Part shown: in pieces, positions 16,738-25,600 of the stretch
Layout of the letters: each line of letters begins with the position of its first letter
Numbering within the stretch: the stretch's first letter is position 1
From: Hymenobacter negativus
Lineage (GTDB): Bacteria; Bacteroidota; Bacteroidia; Cytophagales; Hymenobacteraceae
DNA length: 64,000 bases
Assembly (NCBI RefSeq): GCF_017571495.1
Contig: NZ_JAGETZ010000003.1
Coordinates: 124,001-188,000, forward strand
Reading direction: 5' to 3'
Notes under the pieces: generated by a model
Told to the model about the DNA's origin: nothing
Seen by the model: the letters and a program-made list of their open reading frames with translations, nothing else
Databases searched by the model: none
Position numbers and translations under genes: made by a program

Positions 16738-16873
16738 TGCCGCCCCACCCGCGGCCCCCGACACGCCCCGTCGCGGCGGGGGCGCAGGGGCGGATGTGAA
16801 TAGCCAGCGGTCCACGCAGGCGTTGGAGAGTATCACCAGCCGCGCAAGGGACGGCCGGGGCGGGCGGGGTGGG
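16738..16873. repeat. GC-rich 138-bp repeat, copy 2
   Basis: Direct copy of 15671-15808 in the same orientation, on the other side of the WGR-DUF4240 gene. Only a few scattered substitutions and short indels separate them. It ends about 70 bases before the next gene. Confidence 0.75.
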
Positions 16874-16944
16874 ATGAAGAATTGTAGCACCGCTAACTTT
16901 GATGCAGTGGCTTTCTTTGCTACTGTCCATTGTAAAACTGCTGT

Positions 16945-17577
16945 ATGACTAATAGAGAATTGCGAAACGCCTTGTTAGAACGCCTAGCATCATACCTCGC
17001 ACCTTATGGCTTCGTACTCAATAAAGCTCTGGCAGAATTTACCAAGCGGTCAGCAGAAGGCTGGGAAAAATTCCAATTGATTTATCTAGTTCGCAGCAAT
17101 GGTTGGGAAATCAACCCTGCAATGTTAATACGCATTAACACTGTAGAAGACATTTATCACAAGGCTTCTTATTTCGAAACGAAGTGTCATAAAACAACTC
17201 CGACAGTCGGCATTCCACTGGAAGACTTCATCAATGATGGTAAAGGCTACCGATTTGATTTGAACAGTGAAGCAGATATTGAACGTTGCTACCAGAATAT
17301 AATGATGTTGTTTAAAAAGGTTGTTGTTCCGTTTTTCTCGCAGTATAACGACATTGAGCAGCTTGATAAAGAGGTGAATATTGAAAATAGGGAAAGCATT
17401 TTCTCATGGGCGATTTATAAGGGGAGCCTCGGAATAATTCTTGCCAAATTGGTTGATAATCCGAAATACAACCAGCTAGAGGAAAAACATCGAATCTATT
17501 ATCAGCAGTTTGCAGATGGATTCTATCTCGACGAATACGAAGGAGTAGCCAAAGTATTACGCATTATGAATCTGTAA
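16945..17577 (+). CDS. Hypothetical protein, possibly DUF4304-like
   Basis: A 210-residue cytosolic protein with no signal or membrane segment. The start (LRNALLERLASYLAPYGFVLNK...EFTKR) recalls DUF4304-type proteins, a family often found as immunity-like or stand-alone genes, but the match is weak and I do not claim it. The rest is mixed alpha/beta with many Tyr/Phe. The gene is clearly AT-rich and lies between repeat copies 2 and 3, so it probably arrived with its neighbour. It reads opposite to the WGR-DUF4240 gene. Confidence 0.6.
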   Translation: MTNRELRNALLERLASYLAPYGFVLNKALAEFTKRSAEGWEKFQLIYLVRSNGWEINPAMLIRINTVEDIYHKASYFETKCHKTTPTVGIPLEDFINDGKGYRFDLNSEADIERCYQNIMMLFKKVVVPFFSQYNDIEQLDKEVNIENRESIFSWAIYKGSLGIILAKLVDNPKYNQLEEKHRIYYQQFADGFYLDEYEGVAKVLRIMNL

Positions 17578-17610
17578 CGGGGCTGCGGATGCAATTTGAC
17601 GCGCCTGTTA

Positions 17611-17674
17611 CTGCTGCCCCACTAGCGGCGCCCGACACGGCCCGTCGCGGCGGGGGCCGCAGGTGGGGCCGGCG
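17611..17674. repeat. GC-rich repeat, partial copy 3
   Basis: Carries the core word cgcccgacacggcccgtcgcgg and the following G-rich run, but diverges after about 65 bases and runs into the minisatellite. It is the third copy in 2 kb. Confidence 0.6.
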
Positions 17675-17898
17675 GAGATGCGAATGGCTCGATGGTACAT
17701 GCGAATGGTCTGTTCGCATATGCAAATGGCTTGAAGGCATATACAAACAGCTTGATGGCATATCCAAATGGCTTGATGGTACATGAGAACAGACCGTTTG
17801 CATATGCAAATGGCTTGATGGCATATGCAAATGGCTTGAAGGTATATGCAAATAGCTTGATGGCATATGCAAATGGTTGCAAGGCATCTGCAATGAGC
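17675..17898. repeat. 21-bp minisatellite, about 10.7 units
   Basis: Tandem units with consensus GCATATGCAAATGGCTTGATG. After a 20-base first unit the period is exactly 21 bases (17695-17883). Each good unit contains the palindrome GCATATGC. Units 2 and 6 (gtacatg...) are the most divergent. Several frames stay open through it on both strands, giving heptapeptide repeats such as MAYANGL, but none has a convincing start, so I treat it as DNA, not a gene. Confidence 0.85.
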
Positions 17899-18013
17899 AG
17901 TTTAGCTCCTGGTAACGTCTTGAAGAAGGGAAAAAGCCGGAAATTAGCAGGACCTTAGAATACTGGTATATTGCGAGGGTAAACTTCTTGTCACCTTTTC
18001 ATTTACCCGTCTT

Positions 18014-18367
18014 ATGGCATACAAAGCCCGAGAATCTGCCCCCATTGCCAAAGCCCAGCTCCGCGTCGACGGGCTGGCCGCCATCGACCCCAAGCTGGAC
18101 CTGGGCGAAACCATTTCCGTGGTCGAAGGCACCACCCTCGTGAAAAGTGCCGCCCAGACGCTAAGCGACTACAACAAGGCCCTGAAAACGGCCGACGACC
18201 TGCTCAACAAGCTCAATGGGCAGGAAAAAGCACTGGGCGCCTGGAGCTCTAAGGCCCTGAGCGGCGTCAAGTTCCGGTACGGCCCCGACAGCTCGGAGTA
18301 CGAAATGGCCGGTGGCGTGCGCCAGAGCGAGCGCAAGAAGCCAGTCCGCAAACCGAAGGCCCTTTAA
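18014..18367 (+). CDS. Hypothetical small basic protein
   Basis: A 117-residue cytosolic protein. The first ~75 residues are probably helical (SAAQTLSDYNKALKTADDLLNKLNGQE). The C-terminal part has a conserved-looking block KFRYGPDSSEYEMAGGVRQSERKKP and a Lys/Pro-rich end. I have no named family for it; the basic tail could bind nucleic acid. GC and codon use match the chromosome, unlike the genes just before it. A strong bidirectional terminator follows. Confidence 0.65.
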   Translation: MAYKARESAPIAKAQLRVDGLAAIDPKLDLGETISVVEGTTLVKSAAQTLSDYNKALKTADDLLNKLNGQEKALGAWSSKALSGVKFRYGPDSSEYEMAGGVRQSERKKPVRKPKAL

Positions 18368-18387
18368 CATTCGCAATAAGCTCATTC

Positions 18388-18427
18388 ACACAAAAGCCCG
18401 TTTCCAAGCTGGAAACGGGCTTTTGTG
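18388..18427. terminator. Strong bidirectional terminator
   Basis: Perfect 17-base arms cacaaaagcccgtttcc/ggaaacgggcttttgtg around a 6-base loop. It separates the 117-residue ORF from the convergent secreted protein gene. Confidence 0.85.
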
Positions 18428-18454
18428 TAGGTGCGTGGTTGCTGTGCATCCCGG

Positions 18455-18982
18455 CTAGAGCAGGGGCCGGGGCAACACGTACTGGTCGTTGTCGAGGGTG
18501 AGGTAGCCGGTGCGCAGGAACAGGCCGCGGTGGCGAATGGCCGTGCCCATCACATTGGAATAGGCCACGGGAATGGATAGCCAGATAACGTTGCCATTCA
18601 GCCGCCGCTCACGGAGTAGCGTTTTGTGGCCCATGCTCAAGCGGTAGCGTTCCAGCAGGCGGCCGTTGCGCCGGTAGCAGGTGACGTGGCGCCAGACCAC
18701 GTTATCGGGCGTCCACTGCGTTTGGCGCACGCCGGTGGCGGGCAACGCACCAGAGTTTTGACCAGAAATGCCCTGCACCACCACGCGCCGCCGACCGCGG
18801 CCATGAGAATTGGTTTTGAAAAACGGGCTGGTTTGCTCAGCGCGCAGCCGTAGCTGGGCAGCTTGTTGGAGCAGGGTGTCGCGGGCGGCAAGGGCGCGGG
18901 CGGGGTCGGTGATGAGTTGGGCGCGGGCCGGGCCGGCCAGCAGCACCGAGAGGGCCAGTAGGCCTCCTAAGCGGTACAACAT
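18455..18982 (-). CDS. Secreted hypothetical protein
   Basis: A 175-residue protein with a clear signal peptide (MLYRLGGLLALSVLLAGPARAQ, cut before Q). The mature part is basic (HGRGRRRVVVQG) and beta-rich near its end (IRHRGLFLRTGYLTLDNDQYVL). Two WxP/W-rich stretches (QTQWTPDNVVWRHVTCYRRNGRLLERYRL) resemble antitoxin/MORN-like extended strands, but no family can be assigned. It stands alone. Confidence 0.6.
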   Translation of the reverse strand: MLYRLGGLLALSVLLAGPARAQLITDPARALAARDTLLQQAAQLRLRAEQTSPFFKTNSHGRGRRRVVVQGISGQNSGALPATGVRQTQWTPDNVVWRHVTCYRRNGRLLERYRLSMGHKTLLRERRLNGNVIWLSIPVAYSNVMGTAIRHRGLFLRTGYLTLDNDQYVLPRPLL

Positions 18983-19183
18983 GCAAAATTTGGGGTTGTG
19001 GAAGGCCCAAAACTACTGCGCCAAGCAGCCTCTTGCCAGCGGACTAAGGGCAAATGCTGTTAAGAAACCGTTGCCAATAGTTGGACTGACCCGCCGTCAG
19101 TAGAAGGCGCAGGTAGGAGCAGGTTGCAGCCCGACGGGTCCACCTGCTTTCTTCGCGGGCACATGTCAAAATTCCTTGGGGCT

Positions 19184-19966
19184 ATGCGCAACAATTTCCT
19201 GAAAACGGCCGCCGTGCTGGCCCTGCTGTGGCTCAGCGCCTTTAGCGCGCCGCCCGCCAAAATCACCGTCTACCTGATTGGCGACTCGACTATGTCGATA
19301 AAAGAGCCGAAGAATTACCCCGAAACGGGCTGGGGCATGCCCTTCGTGTTCTTTTTTGACGAAACCGTGACCGTGGACAACCGCGCCCAGAACGGCCGCA
19401 GCACCAAAAGCTTTGTGGCCGAAAACCGCTGGCAGCCCGTGGCCGGCGCCCTGAAGGAGGGCGACTACGTCTTCATCCAATTTGGGCACAACGACGAGGT
19501 GCCTACCAAGCGCAGCTACACGCCCGAGGCCGATTACAAGAACTACCTCATCCGCTTCATCGCCGAAACCCGCGCTAAAAAAGCTACGCCCGTGCTCATC
19601 ACACCCGTGGCCCGGCGCAAGTTCGATGCGGCCGGCAAGGTAGAGGGCACCCACAATGTGTACTCCGAAATTGTGCGCGCTACGGCCCGTGAGCAGCAGG
19701 TACCGCTCATCGACCTCGACCGTGAAAGCCAGGCTTTGCTGCAGCAGTACGGCGTGGAGAATTCCAAGCTGCTCTTCAATCAGCTGGTGCCCGGAGAGCA
19801 TCCCAATTACCCTGAAGGCAAGGAGGACAACACCCACTTTAACGAGCTGGGCGCGCGCAAAATGGCGCAAATCGTGCTGGCCGATATTCGCACCCTCAAG
19901 CTGGAGCTGGCCAACCGCATCGTGCAGCGCGCCGCCGCCAAAACCGTGGACCCGCAGGCCCGCTAG
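19184..19966 (+). CDS. Rhamnogalacturonan acetylesterase (SGNH)
   Basis: An SGNH/GDSL esterase of the CE12 type, which removes acetyl groups from rhamnogalacturonan I in pectin. Block I is LIGDSTMS (Ser35 from this start), then GRSTKSF, the GHND block (FIQFGHNDEVPT), and the C-terminal DNTHFNELGA with the catalytic Asp and His. The start is placed at Met 19184 because the following MRNNFLKTAAVLALLWLSAFSA is a good signal peptide; 19163 and 19124 are in-frame alternatives. It stands 81 bases before a pectinesterase gene in the same direction, so the two form a small pectin-deesterification unit. Confidence 0.87.
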   Translation: MRNNFLKTAAVLALLWLSAFSAPPAKITVYLIGDSTMSIKEPKNYPETGWGMPFVFFFDETVTVDNRAQNGRSTKSFVAENRWQPVAGALKEGDYVFIQFGHNDEVPTKRSYTPEADYKNYLIRFIAETRAKKATPVLITPVARRKFDAAGKVEGTHNVYSEIVRATAREQQVPLIDLDRESQALLQQYGVENSKLLFNQLVPGEHPNYPEGKEDNTHFNELGARKMAQIVLADIRTLKLELANRIVQRAAAKTVDPQAR

Positions 19967-20047
19967 GGGGCATCCATGTTGATAGAACGTCATGCCGCGC
20001 AGTGTGACGGGCTGGCCTTTTTCCATCCGCTATAATTCAAGCCCTCG

Positions 20048-21052
20048 ATGCGCTTTTATAACCTGTTTATAGCTGCTGGCCTGTTGCTCGCCGCTTCCGG
20101 CGTACACGCCCAGGTGGCGCCAGCGGCTAAGGCACCGGCCAAAATAGAAACCTTCCTGGTACCGGTGCGGCTGACAGTGGCGCCGGATGGCACCGGCGAC
20201 TACCGCACCATTCAGGAGGCGGTGATGGCCGTGCGCGACTTTATGCAGGTGCCCGCCACCATCTTCATCAAGAACGGCACCTACAAAGAGAAGCTGCTGA
20301 TTCCGTCGCAGAAAACCAACATCACGCTGCTGGGCGAGAGCAAGGAGGGGGTGGTCATCACCTACGGCGACTACTCCGGCGATGCCGAAAAGCACAGCAC
20401 CTACACGTCGGCCACGGTGCGGGTGCAGGCAAATGACTTCACCGCCGAGAACATCACCTTCGAAAATTCGGCCGGGCGGGTGGGGCAGGCCGTGGCCCTG
20501 CACGTAGAGGGCGACCGCGCCACCTTCCGCAGCTGCCGCATGCTGGGCAACCAGGATACGCTGTTTCTGGCCATCGAAAACAGCCGGCAGTACTACCAGG
20601 ACTGCTACATTGAGGGCACAACGGATTTTATTTTCGGCTCCAGCACGGCGGTGTTTGAGGGCTGCACCATTTTCAGTAAAACCAATTCCTACATCACGGC
20701 TGCTTCCACCTGGCCCCGGCAGTCGTTCGGGCTGGTGTTCCTGAATTGCAAGCTCACGGCCGCACCCGAGGCCACCAAAGTATACCTAGGCCGGCCCTGG
20801 CGGCCCAATGCCCGCACCGTTTTCATCAATACCGAGATGGGCGCCCACATCCGACCCGAAGGCTGGGAAAACTGGGGCAAAGTCAGCAACGAAGCCACGG
20901 CGTACTACGCCGAATTTGGCAGTAGTGGACCCGGCGCCAGCACCAGCGGCCGGGTGAAGTGGTCGCGCCAGCTCACAGCTAAAGAGGCGAAGCAGTACAC
21001 GCTCAAGGCCATTTTTGCCGGGCCTATAGGGTGGGAGCCGGTGCGCAGGTAG
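20048..21052 (+). CDS. Secreted pectinesterase (CE8)
   Basis: Pectin methylesterase, which removes methyl esters from homogalacturonan to give pectate and methanol. The parallel beta-helix catalytic motifs are all present: QAVAL (Gln147), GNQDTLF (Asp170), TDFIFGSS (Asp193) and LGRPW (Arg249, Trp251). Residues 1-22 form a signal peptide (GVHAQ). Full length for the family at 334 residues. A TATAAT-like word lies 12 bases before the start. Works with the neighbouring rhamnogalacturonan acetylesterase to strip esters from pectin before depolymerisation. Confidence 0.93.
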   Translation: MRFYNLFIAAGLLLAASGVHAQVAPAAKAPAKIETFLVPVRLTVAPDGTGDYRTIQEAVMAVRDFMQVPATIFIKNGTYKEKLLIPSQKTNITLLGESKEGVVITYGDYSGDAEKHSTYTSATVRVQANDFTAENITFENSAGRVGQAVALHVEGDRATFRSCRMLGNQDTLFLAIENSRQYYQDCYIEGTTDFIFGSSTAVFEGCTIFSKTNSYITAASTWPRQSFGLVFLNCKLTAAPEATKVYLGRPWRPNARTVFINTEMGAHIRPEGWENWGKVSNEATAYYAEFGSSGPGASTSGRVKWSRQLTAKEAKQYTLKAIFAGPIGWEPVRR

Positions 21053-21238
21053 GGCCTAGGTAGTCCACTAAAGACCGAACTAGTTCTCATACCGTGGCTT
21101 TGGCCAGTGCCTTGAGGTCTTGCCGTGGGCGGTAGCGCAGTATGCAACGCCGCCATCTACCAGCAGCCCGCCCAAAACGAGCATAACCACGGGATAGATG
21201 AGAGACGGTTGACAGCTGGCGTTAGTCGTTCCAGCGAG

Positions 21239-21323
21239 AAACCTCACCCCTGTCCTATCCCAAAAAAGAAGGGGAATAGGTTTTAGCCATGGTAAGGCCA
21301 TTACTAGGCCAGGGGTGAGGTTT
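21239..21323. repeat. Inverted repeat (family C word)
   Basis: Arms aaacctcacccctg (21239-21252) and caggggtgaggttt (21310-21323) are perfectly inverted. Inside are a second small stem (cctatccc/ggggaatagg) and ggcc...ggcc. It lies 14 bases after the catalase gene's stop, between convergent genes. The rest of 21053-21238 holds no supported gene. Confidence 0.7.
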
Positions 21324-21337
21324 CCATTAGAATGCCG

Positions 21338-22237
21338 CTACTCGCCGTGGCTGCCGCTGCCGCTCAACGTACCCTTCACCTTGTCGCTGACGGTACCAAT
21401 TATCGACCCCAGCGGGGTCATCTGCTCGGTTTGGGCGTGGCCGCGTGGGTCGGGCGTGGCCAGCACAGGGATGCCGCCGAGGGGCATGGCTTTCTCGACG
21501 TGGAATTCGCCCTTGCCGTCGATGGAGGGGCCGGAAGTCCAGCGGCCGGCGGGGGTACCGTCCTGGCCCAGGAAGGTGCTCACGAAAGCATAGTTGAAAC
21601 CCTGCACTTCTTCGCTCTGCGGGAAGCTGTTGGGAATGGGCATGGCACCGAGGCCGCCGTTTTCCTCAATCACGGCCATCCACTGGTTCTGGTGCATGGT
21701 GTCGCGGGCGATGAGGAAGGACAGGAAATCCTTCATGCCGGGGTCGTCGGTCATCTCCCAGAGGCGGGTAGCCAGCACCCGGCCGGTGCTTTCGGCGGCC
21801 ACGTTGGCGTACATGTCGGCCACGAGGTTGCCGCTGCCCACTATCCACGAGCCGTTGAAGGGTACGCCGTTGGCATCGGTAGCCAACGCCGCCTGACCCG
21901 AAGAGATGATGTGGCGCGGGTCCATGCCGCCGAGGATGGCGCCCACCATCTTGTCCTTGGCAAACTCGTCCTGCATACTCATCGGAGCGCCTTCCAGGTT
22001 GAGGGCCACGGCCGTGGCCAGCATCTCGATGTGGGCCATTTCCTCGGTGCCAGTTTCGAGCAGCATGTTGCGGTATTTTGCCGGGCCGCGCTGGCCCCAG
22101 GCTTGGAACATGTACTGCAAACACACCCGGATTTCGCCCTCAATGCCGCCAATTGCTTGCTGAAGCATGCGCGCAAAGGCCGGGTTGGGTTTGTCGACGC
22201 GTACTTTGTACTGGAGTTCTCTGTCGTGATAAAACAT
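21338..22237 (-). CDS. Manganese catalase
   Basis: Non-haem di-manganese catalase that breaks hydrogen peroxide to water and oxygen. The ligands fall at the expected places: Glu35 (GGIEGEIRVCLQY), Glu66 and His69 (TGTEEMAHIEML), Glu149 (AAESTGR) and His182 (ARDTMHQNQW). Length (299) is typical, with a Gly/Ser-rich C-terminal tail. There is no signal peptide, so it is cytosolic. It stands alone; no regulator such as OxyR is adjacent. Confidence 0.93.
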   Translation of the reverse strand: MFYHDRELQYKVRVDKPNPAFARMLQQAIGGIEGEIRVCLQYMFQAWGQRGPAKYRNMLLETGTEEMAHIEMLATAVALNLEGAPMSMQDEFAKDKMVGAILGGMDPRHIISSGQAALATDANGVPFNGSWIVGSGNLVADMYANVAAESTGRVLATRLWEMTDDPGMKDFLSFLIARDTMHQNQWMAVIEENGGLGAMPIPNSFPQSEEVQGFNYAFVSTFLGQDGTPAGRWTSGPSIDGKGEFHVEKAMPLGGIPVLATPDPRGHAQTEQMTPLGSIIGTVSDKVKGTLSGSGSHGE

Positions 22238-22585
22238 GATGTGGAAAGGGAAAGGAGGTTAGATTGACCGGCGAAATCCCGCCGGTTATCAGGCTATACG
22301 ACCGGTTCTAACCCACCAATGGTCCGGAAAACCCGCATTTTGCGCGTGATAAACCAGTATTTGTTTCCTCCGCATAAATACCAGAATGGAGTGCGGCAAG
22401 CCTGCTGTGTGGATTGCTGCCGGCTCGACACCCTTCCCGCCGTGGGAGCGCGCTCGGTTTCTTATCTGCGCCACCTCAAAATCAAAGAGGAAATGGCCCG
22501 GGCCTGCTATTTGATTCGTTGCTCGCTTGCCGATAGCGCCGGCGCTTCTCCTCGCTGATGCCCCCGAAACGGCTACATCAGTAAT
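22238..22585. other. Intergenic stretch without a supported gene
   Basis: About 350 bases upstream of the catalase and downstream of the T9SS gene terminator. Two short frames exist, one per strand (about 60-80 codons), but neither has a family resemblance, good start or codon bias. It presumably contains the catalase promoter; I see no clear TAnnTTTG. Confidence 0.5.
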
Positions 22586-22624
22586 GAAAAAAGGCCCCTG
22601 GGAATATTCCCGGGAGCCTTTTCT
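22586..22624. terminator. Terminator hairpin
   Basis: Stem aaaaaaggc..ctgggaa/ttcccggg.gccttttc. It is 20 bases past the stop of the large T9SS gene. Confidence 0.7.
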
Positions 22625-22643
22625 GCTATTGAACGCGACGGCT

Positions 22644-25600
22644 CTATTCCCTAGTGAGAAGCAGCGACTGGTTCACGGCCCCGCCATGCACGCGCACAAC
22701 GTAGGCCCCGGTGGCCAAGTGCTGCAATTCGAGGAGGTGCTGCGCGGTGCCGGCTAGCGAGTACGTCGCGACCTGGCGGCCGGTGAGGTCAAGCACCTGC
22801 ACGGTGTAGTTGCCGGCGGGTAGGCTACTCAGGTCGAGGGTAGCCGAGCGGCCCGCCGGGTTGGGATACAAGGTAGCGGCCGATTTGGCCCCAAATACCA
22901 CGGTGCGCAACGGTGAATAAGTGCTGGTGCTGTCCCGGTCGACCTGGCGCAGGCGGTAGTACACCGGCTTGCCCGCCGACACGAACCGGGCGACGTTGAC
23001 GTCCACAAACTCGTAGTTGGAAGGCGTAGTGCTTTCCCAGTTGCCCCGCACGGTGCCTATGGTAGCAAATGCTTTGCCGTCGAAGCTGCGCTCCACCACA
23101 AACCGGTCGTTGTTGTGCTCATTGGCAGTCAGCCACTGCAGTTGCGCATCGAAGTGGGCAGCCACGGCCGTGAAGCGCACCAGCGAAACGGGCAGCGGCG
23201 CCTGAATGGTCACGTTTTCGGGGGTGCCCGCACCGCCGGCGTAGTTGCTGCCGATAGCAGTGCCCAGGCTGGTATCGGTGCCGCCGGCGTAATTCTCGCC
23301 GGGCTGCACACTGGCGGTGGTCAGGGAAGTACGCAAGGGGTTATCGTAGCTCGTGGTGGCCGAAGCCCGGTACGCCAGCCCATTTTGCGCGGTGGCATCA
23401 ATGGTAGCGCGGAATGTGAGGGCCAGCATTGCCCCGGCCGGGATGGTGAAGCCAGCAAAAACGGGCTGGCTCACGCCGTTGGTGGGCAGGCTGAAGCCGC
23501 TGGGGGTAGAAGTAGTGCCGTCGGCCAGGGTCAGGGTGACAATGGGCGTATAGGTACCATCGAACTTGAACAGGTTGTTGCGCAGGCTCCCCAAAATGCT
23601 GACACCCGTGGCCGTACCGCCGGTATTCGACACATTGATGGTGTAGAGGGCGGGCGGTACCGGGCCGGTAGGGCCGGAGCGTATGATGGTAGGCGTAGCG
23701 GTGCTCACGGCTACCGTCAGCACCGGCAGGCAGGCCGTGTTGCCCGACCCGCTGGTTGCCGCGTTGGTCTGAATGACGCCAATGGTACCGGCCGTGGCTC
23801 CGAAAGCGCTGAGCGTACTGCCCGTAGCACCATTGGCTCCACTGGCCACCGACGAGGCCGATGCCACCGTGCCATTGGCAACAACCACGCCGCCACCACC
23901 GCCACCGCCGGGCCCGTAGAGGGCTCCTGCCAGGCTGGCCCGGCCGCCCCGGCCGCCCCGGGCCGTAGCGGTGATGTTGCTGAGCGTGCTGGCGTTGCTC
24001 ACCAGCAACAGCACCGAGCCGCCGGCCCCGCCACCGCCAGCCCCATCAATAAGCGTAGTGGCGGCGGCCAGGCCGTTGGCCACTACTGCGCCGTTGCCGG
24101 CTATGGCGCCGGTGCGCAGCATGATGATGCCGCCACCGGTGTTGCCGCCGCTGGCCAGCCCGCCGTCGTTGGCCACGCCGGCCCCGCCGCCGCCGCCCAT
24201 GCTCAACCGGCCCACCGAGGCGCCAAAGGCAGCCCCGCCAATGCCCTGGGCATTATCGGTCACGTTGCCGGTATAGCTGAGGCCGTAGCCGCCAAAGCCG
24301 CCTTCTCCGCCATTGGCGCCACCGCCGCCACCGGTGTTGCGCAGGTTGTTGCTGGGCGAGAGGTCGGTACCGCCTCCGCCCGCGTTGCCGGGCGCGCCCC
24401 GGCCATTGCTGCCATTGCGGTAGCCTTCGAAACCGGTGCTGATGAGCGCCGTGTAGTTGCCATTGAGGTAGGCCGGGGTACCGGCGGTACCTTCGCCCTT
24501 GGCCCCGCCCGAGCCTACGGCAGTGCTGCTGCTAAGCTGGCTGAAGTCGGTGCTGTTGAACGAGGGCAGCGCGCCGACGCCGCTGTAAAGCTTGCCGCCG
24601 CCGCCCCGGAAGCCCCGACCGGTCATGCTCAGGCGAGCATTTGTGGCGAAGGTGGTGCGGCCAGCTACGTCGAGGGCCAGTACGCCGCCGGTCTTGCCGT
24701 TCCAGGCGGCGCCGGCCACGGAGTCAGCCACGGCCAGGGCCGAGTACTGCGGCACCCGGATTACCTGGAAGCGTCGCTGACCGGTGGGGTTGCTGCTGGC
24801 GTTGTAGTCGAGGTTATCGTAGGCATTGGTCAGGGCCTGCGTGAGGGTGAGCGTACCGCCGGTGGTACCAACTGAGCTGGCTGCCACGGCGTACTCGTAA
24901 AGGCCCGCCGTAAAGCGGTCGCCGCTGCCGGTCAGGTTGCCTTTGCCCAGGCTGCCGCCGCTGCCATACGAGGCGGTGTTACTGGTATTGATAGTCGCCC
25001 CCTGCATCTGCATCACCAGCACCAGGTCGCCGGCGGCGATGGGCGTTGTGCTCGCCCCTGTGCCCGTCAGGGCCGGGCCCACCGTAATGCTCGACGTGCC
25101 GCCAGTGGTGGTGGCCAGCAATCCGGGGAAATAGGTATTAGGTGCTGAAGCCGCCCCGAGGCTGCCCACGCCATCGTTGCCGGGCGTGGCGCACACATCG
25201 GCCAGGTTCGCTAACCCGCTGATGAGGGTGGTTATCGAAGCCAGATTGTTGGTGCTCACGGGGTCGGGCTCGGCAGCCGTATTGGCCGTGGTGGCCACCA
25301 CCGACCCGCTGGCCGGTACGATGAAGGTAACCGTATTGGTGGCCGGCGCGCCGCCTGCTGCCAGGCTGCTGGCTCCAAACGTAACGCGGCCCGTGCTGCT
25401 TGAGTAGGAGCCGCTGCTCACCACCACACCGCTCAGCCCGGTAGGCAGTTGCAAGGTGGGCACCACGTTGGTGGCCGGGAGCGAGCCCAGGTTAGCAGTG
25501 GTCATGGTGTATTGCACCTGCGCACCGGGGGCGGCGGCCGTGGGGCCGCTCACGCTGTTTGCAATGTCAGCTCCGCGCACAATAACCGTGATGTTGGCTG

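Noticed and set aside
17675..17898. Minisatellite as a plasmid-type replication origin
   Set aside because: Iteron-like spacing alone is not enough; no Rep gene, DnaA box cluster or AT-rich unwinding region beside it, and the setting is chromosomal.
17692..17958. Heptapeptide-repeat frame MAYANGL through the minisatellite
   Set aside because: Four frames on both strands are open there; none has a convincing start or conserved end, so the repeat is more likely non-coding.
22319..22558. 79-codon plus-strand frame upstream of the catalase
   Set aside because: Cys- and Arg-rich composition without codon bias or family match; treated as intergenic.
23115..24875. 586-codon plus-strand frame opposite the T9SS gene
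   Set aside because: Antisense shadow of the Gly-rich coding region; the real gene on the minus strand has a signal peptide and T9SS domain.
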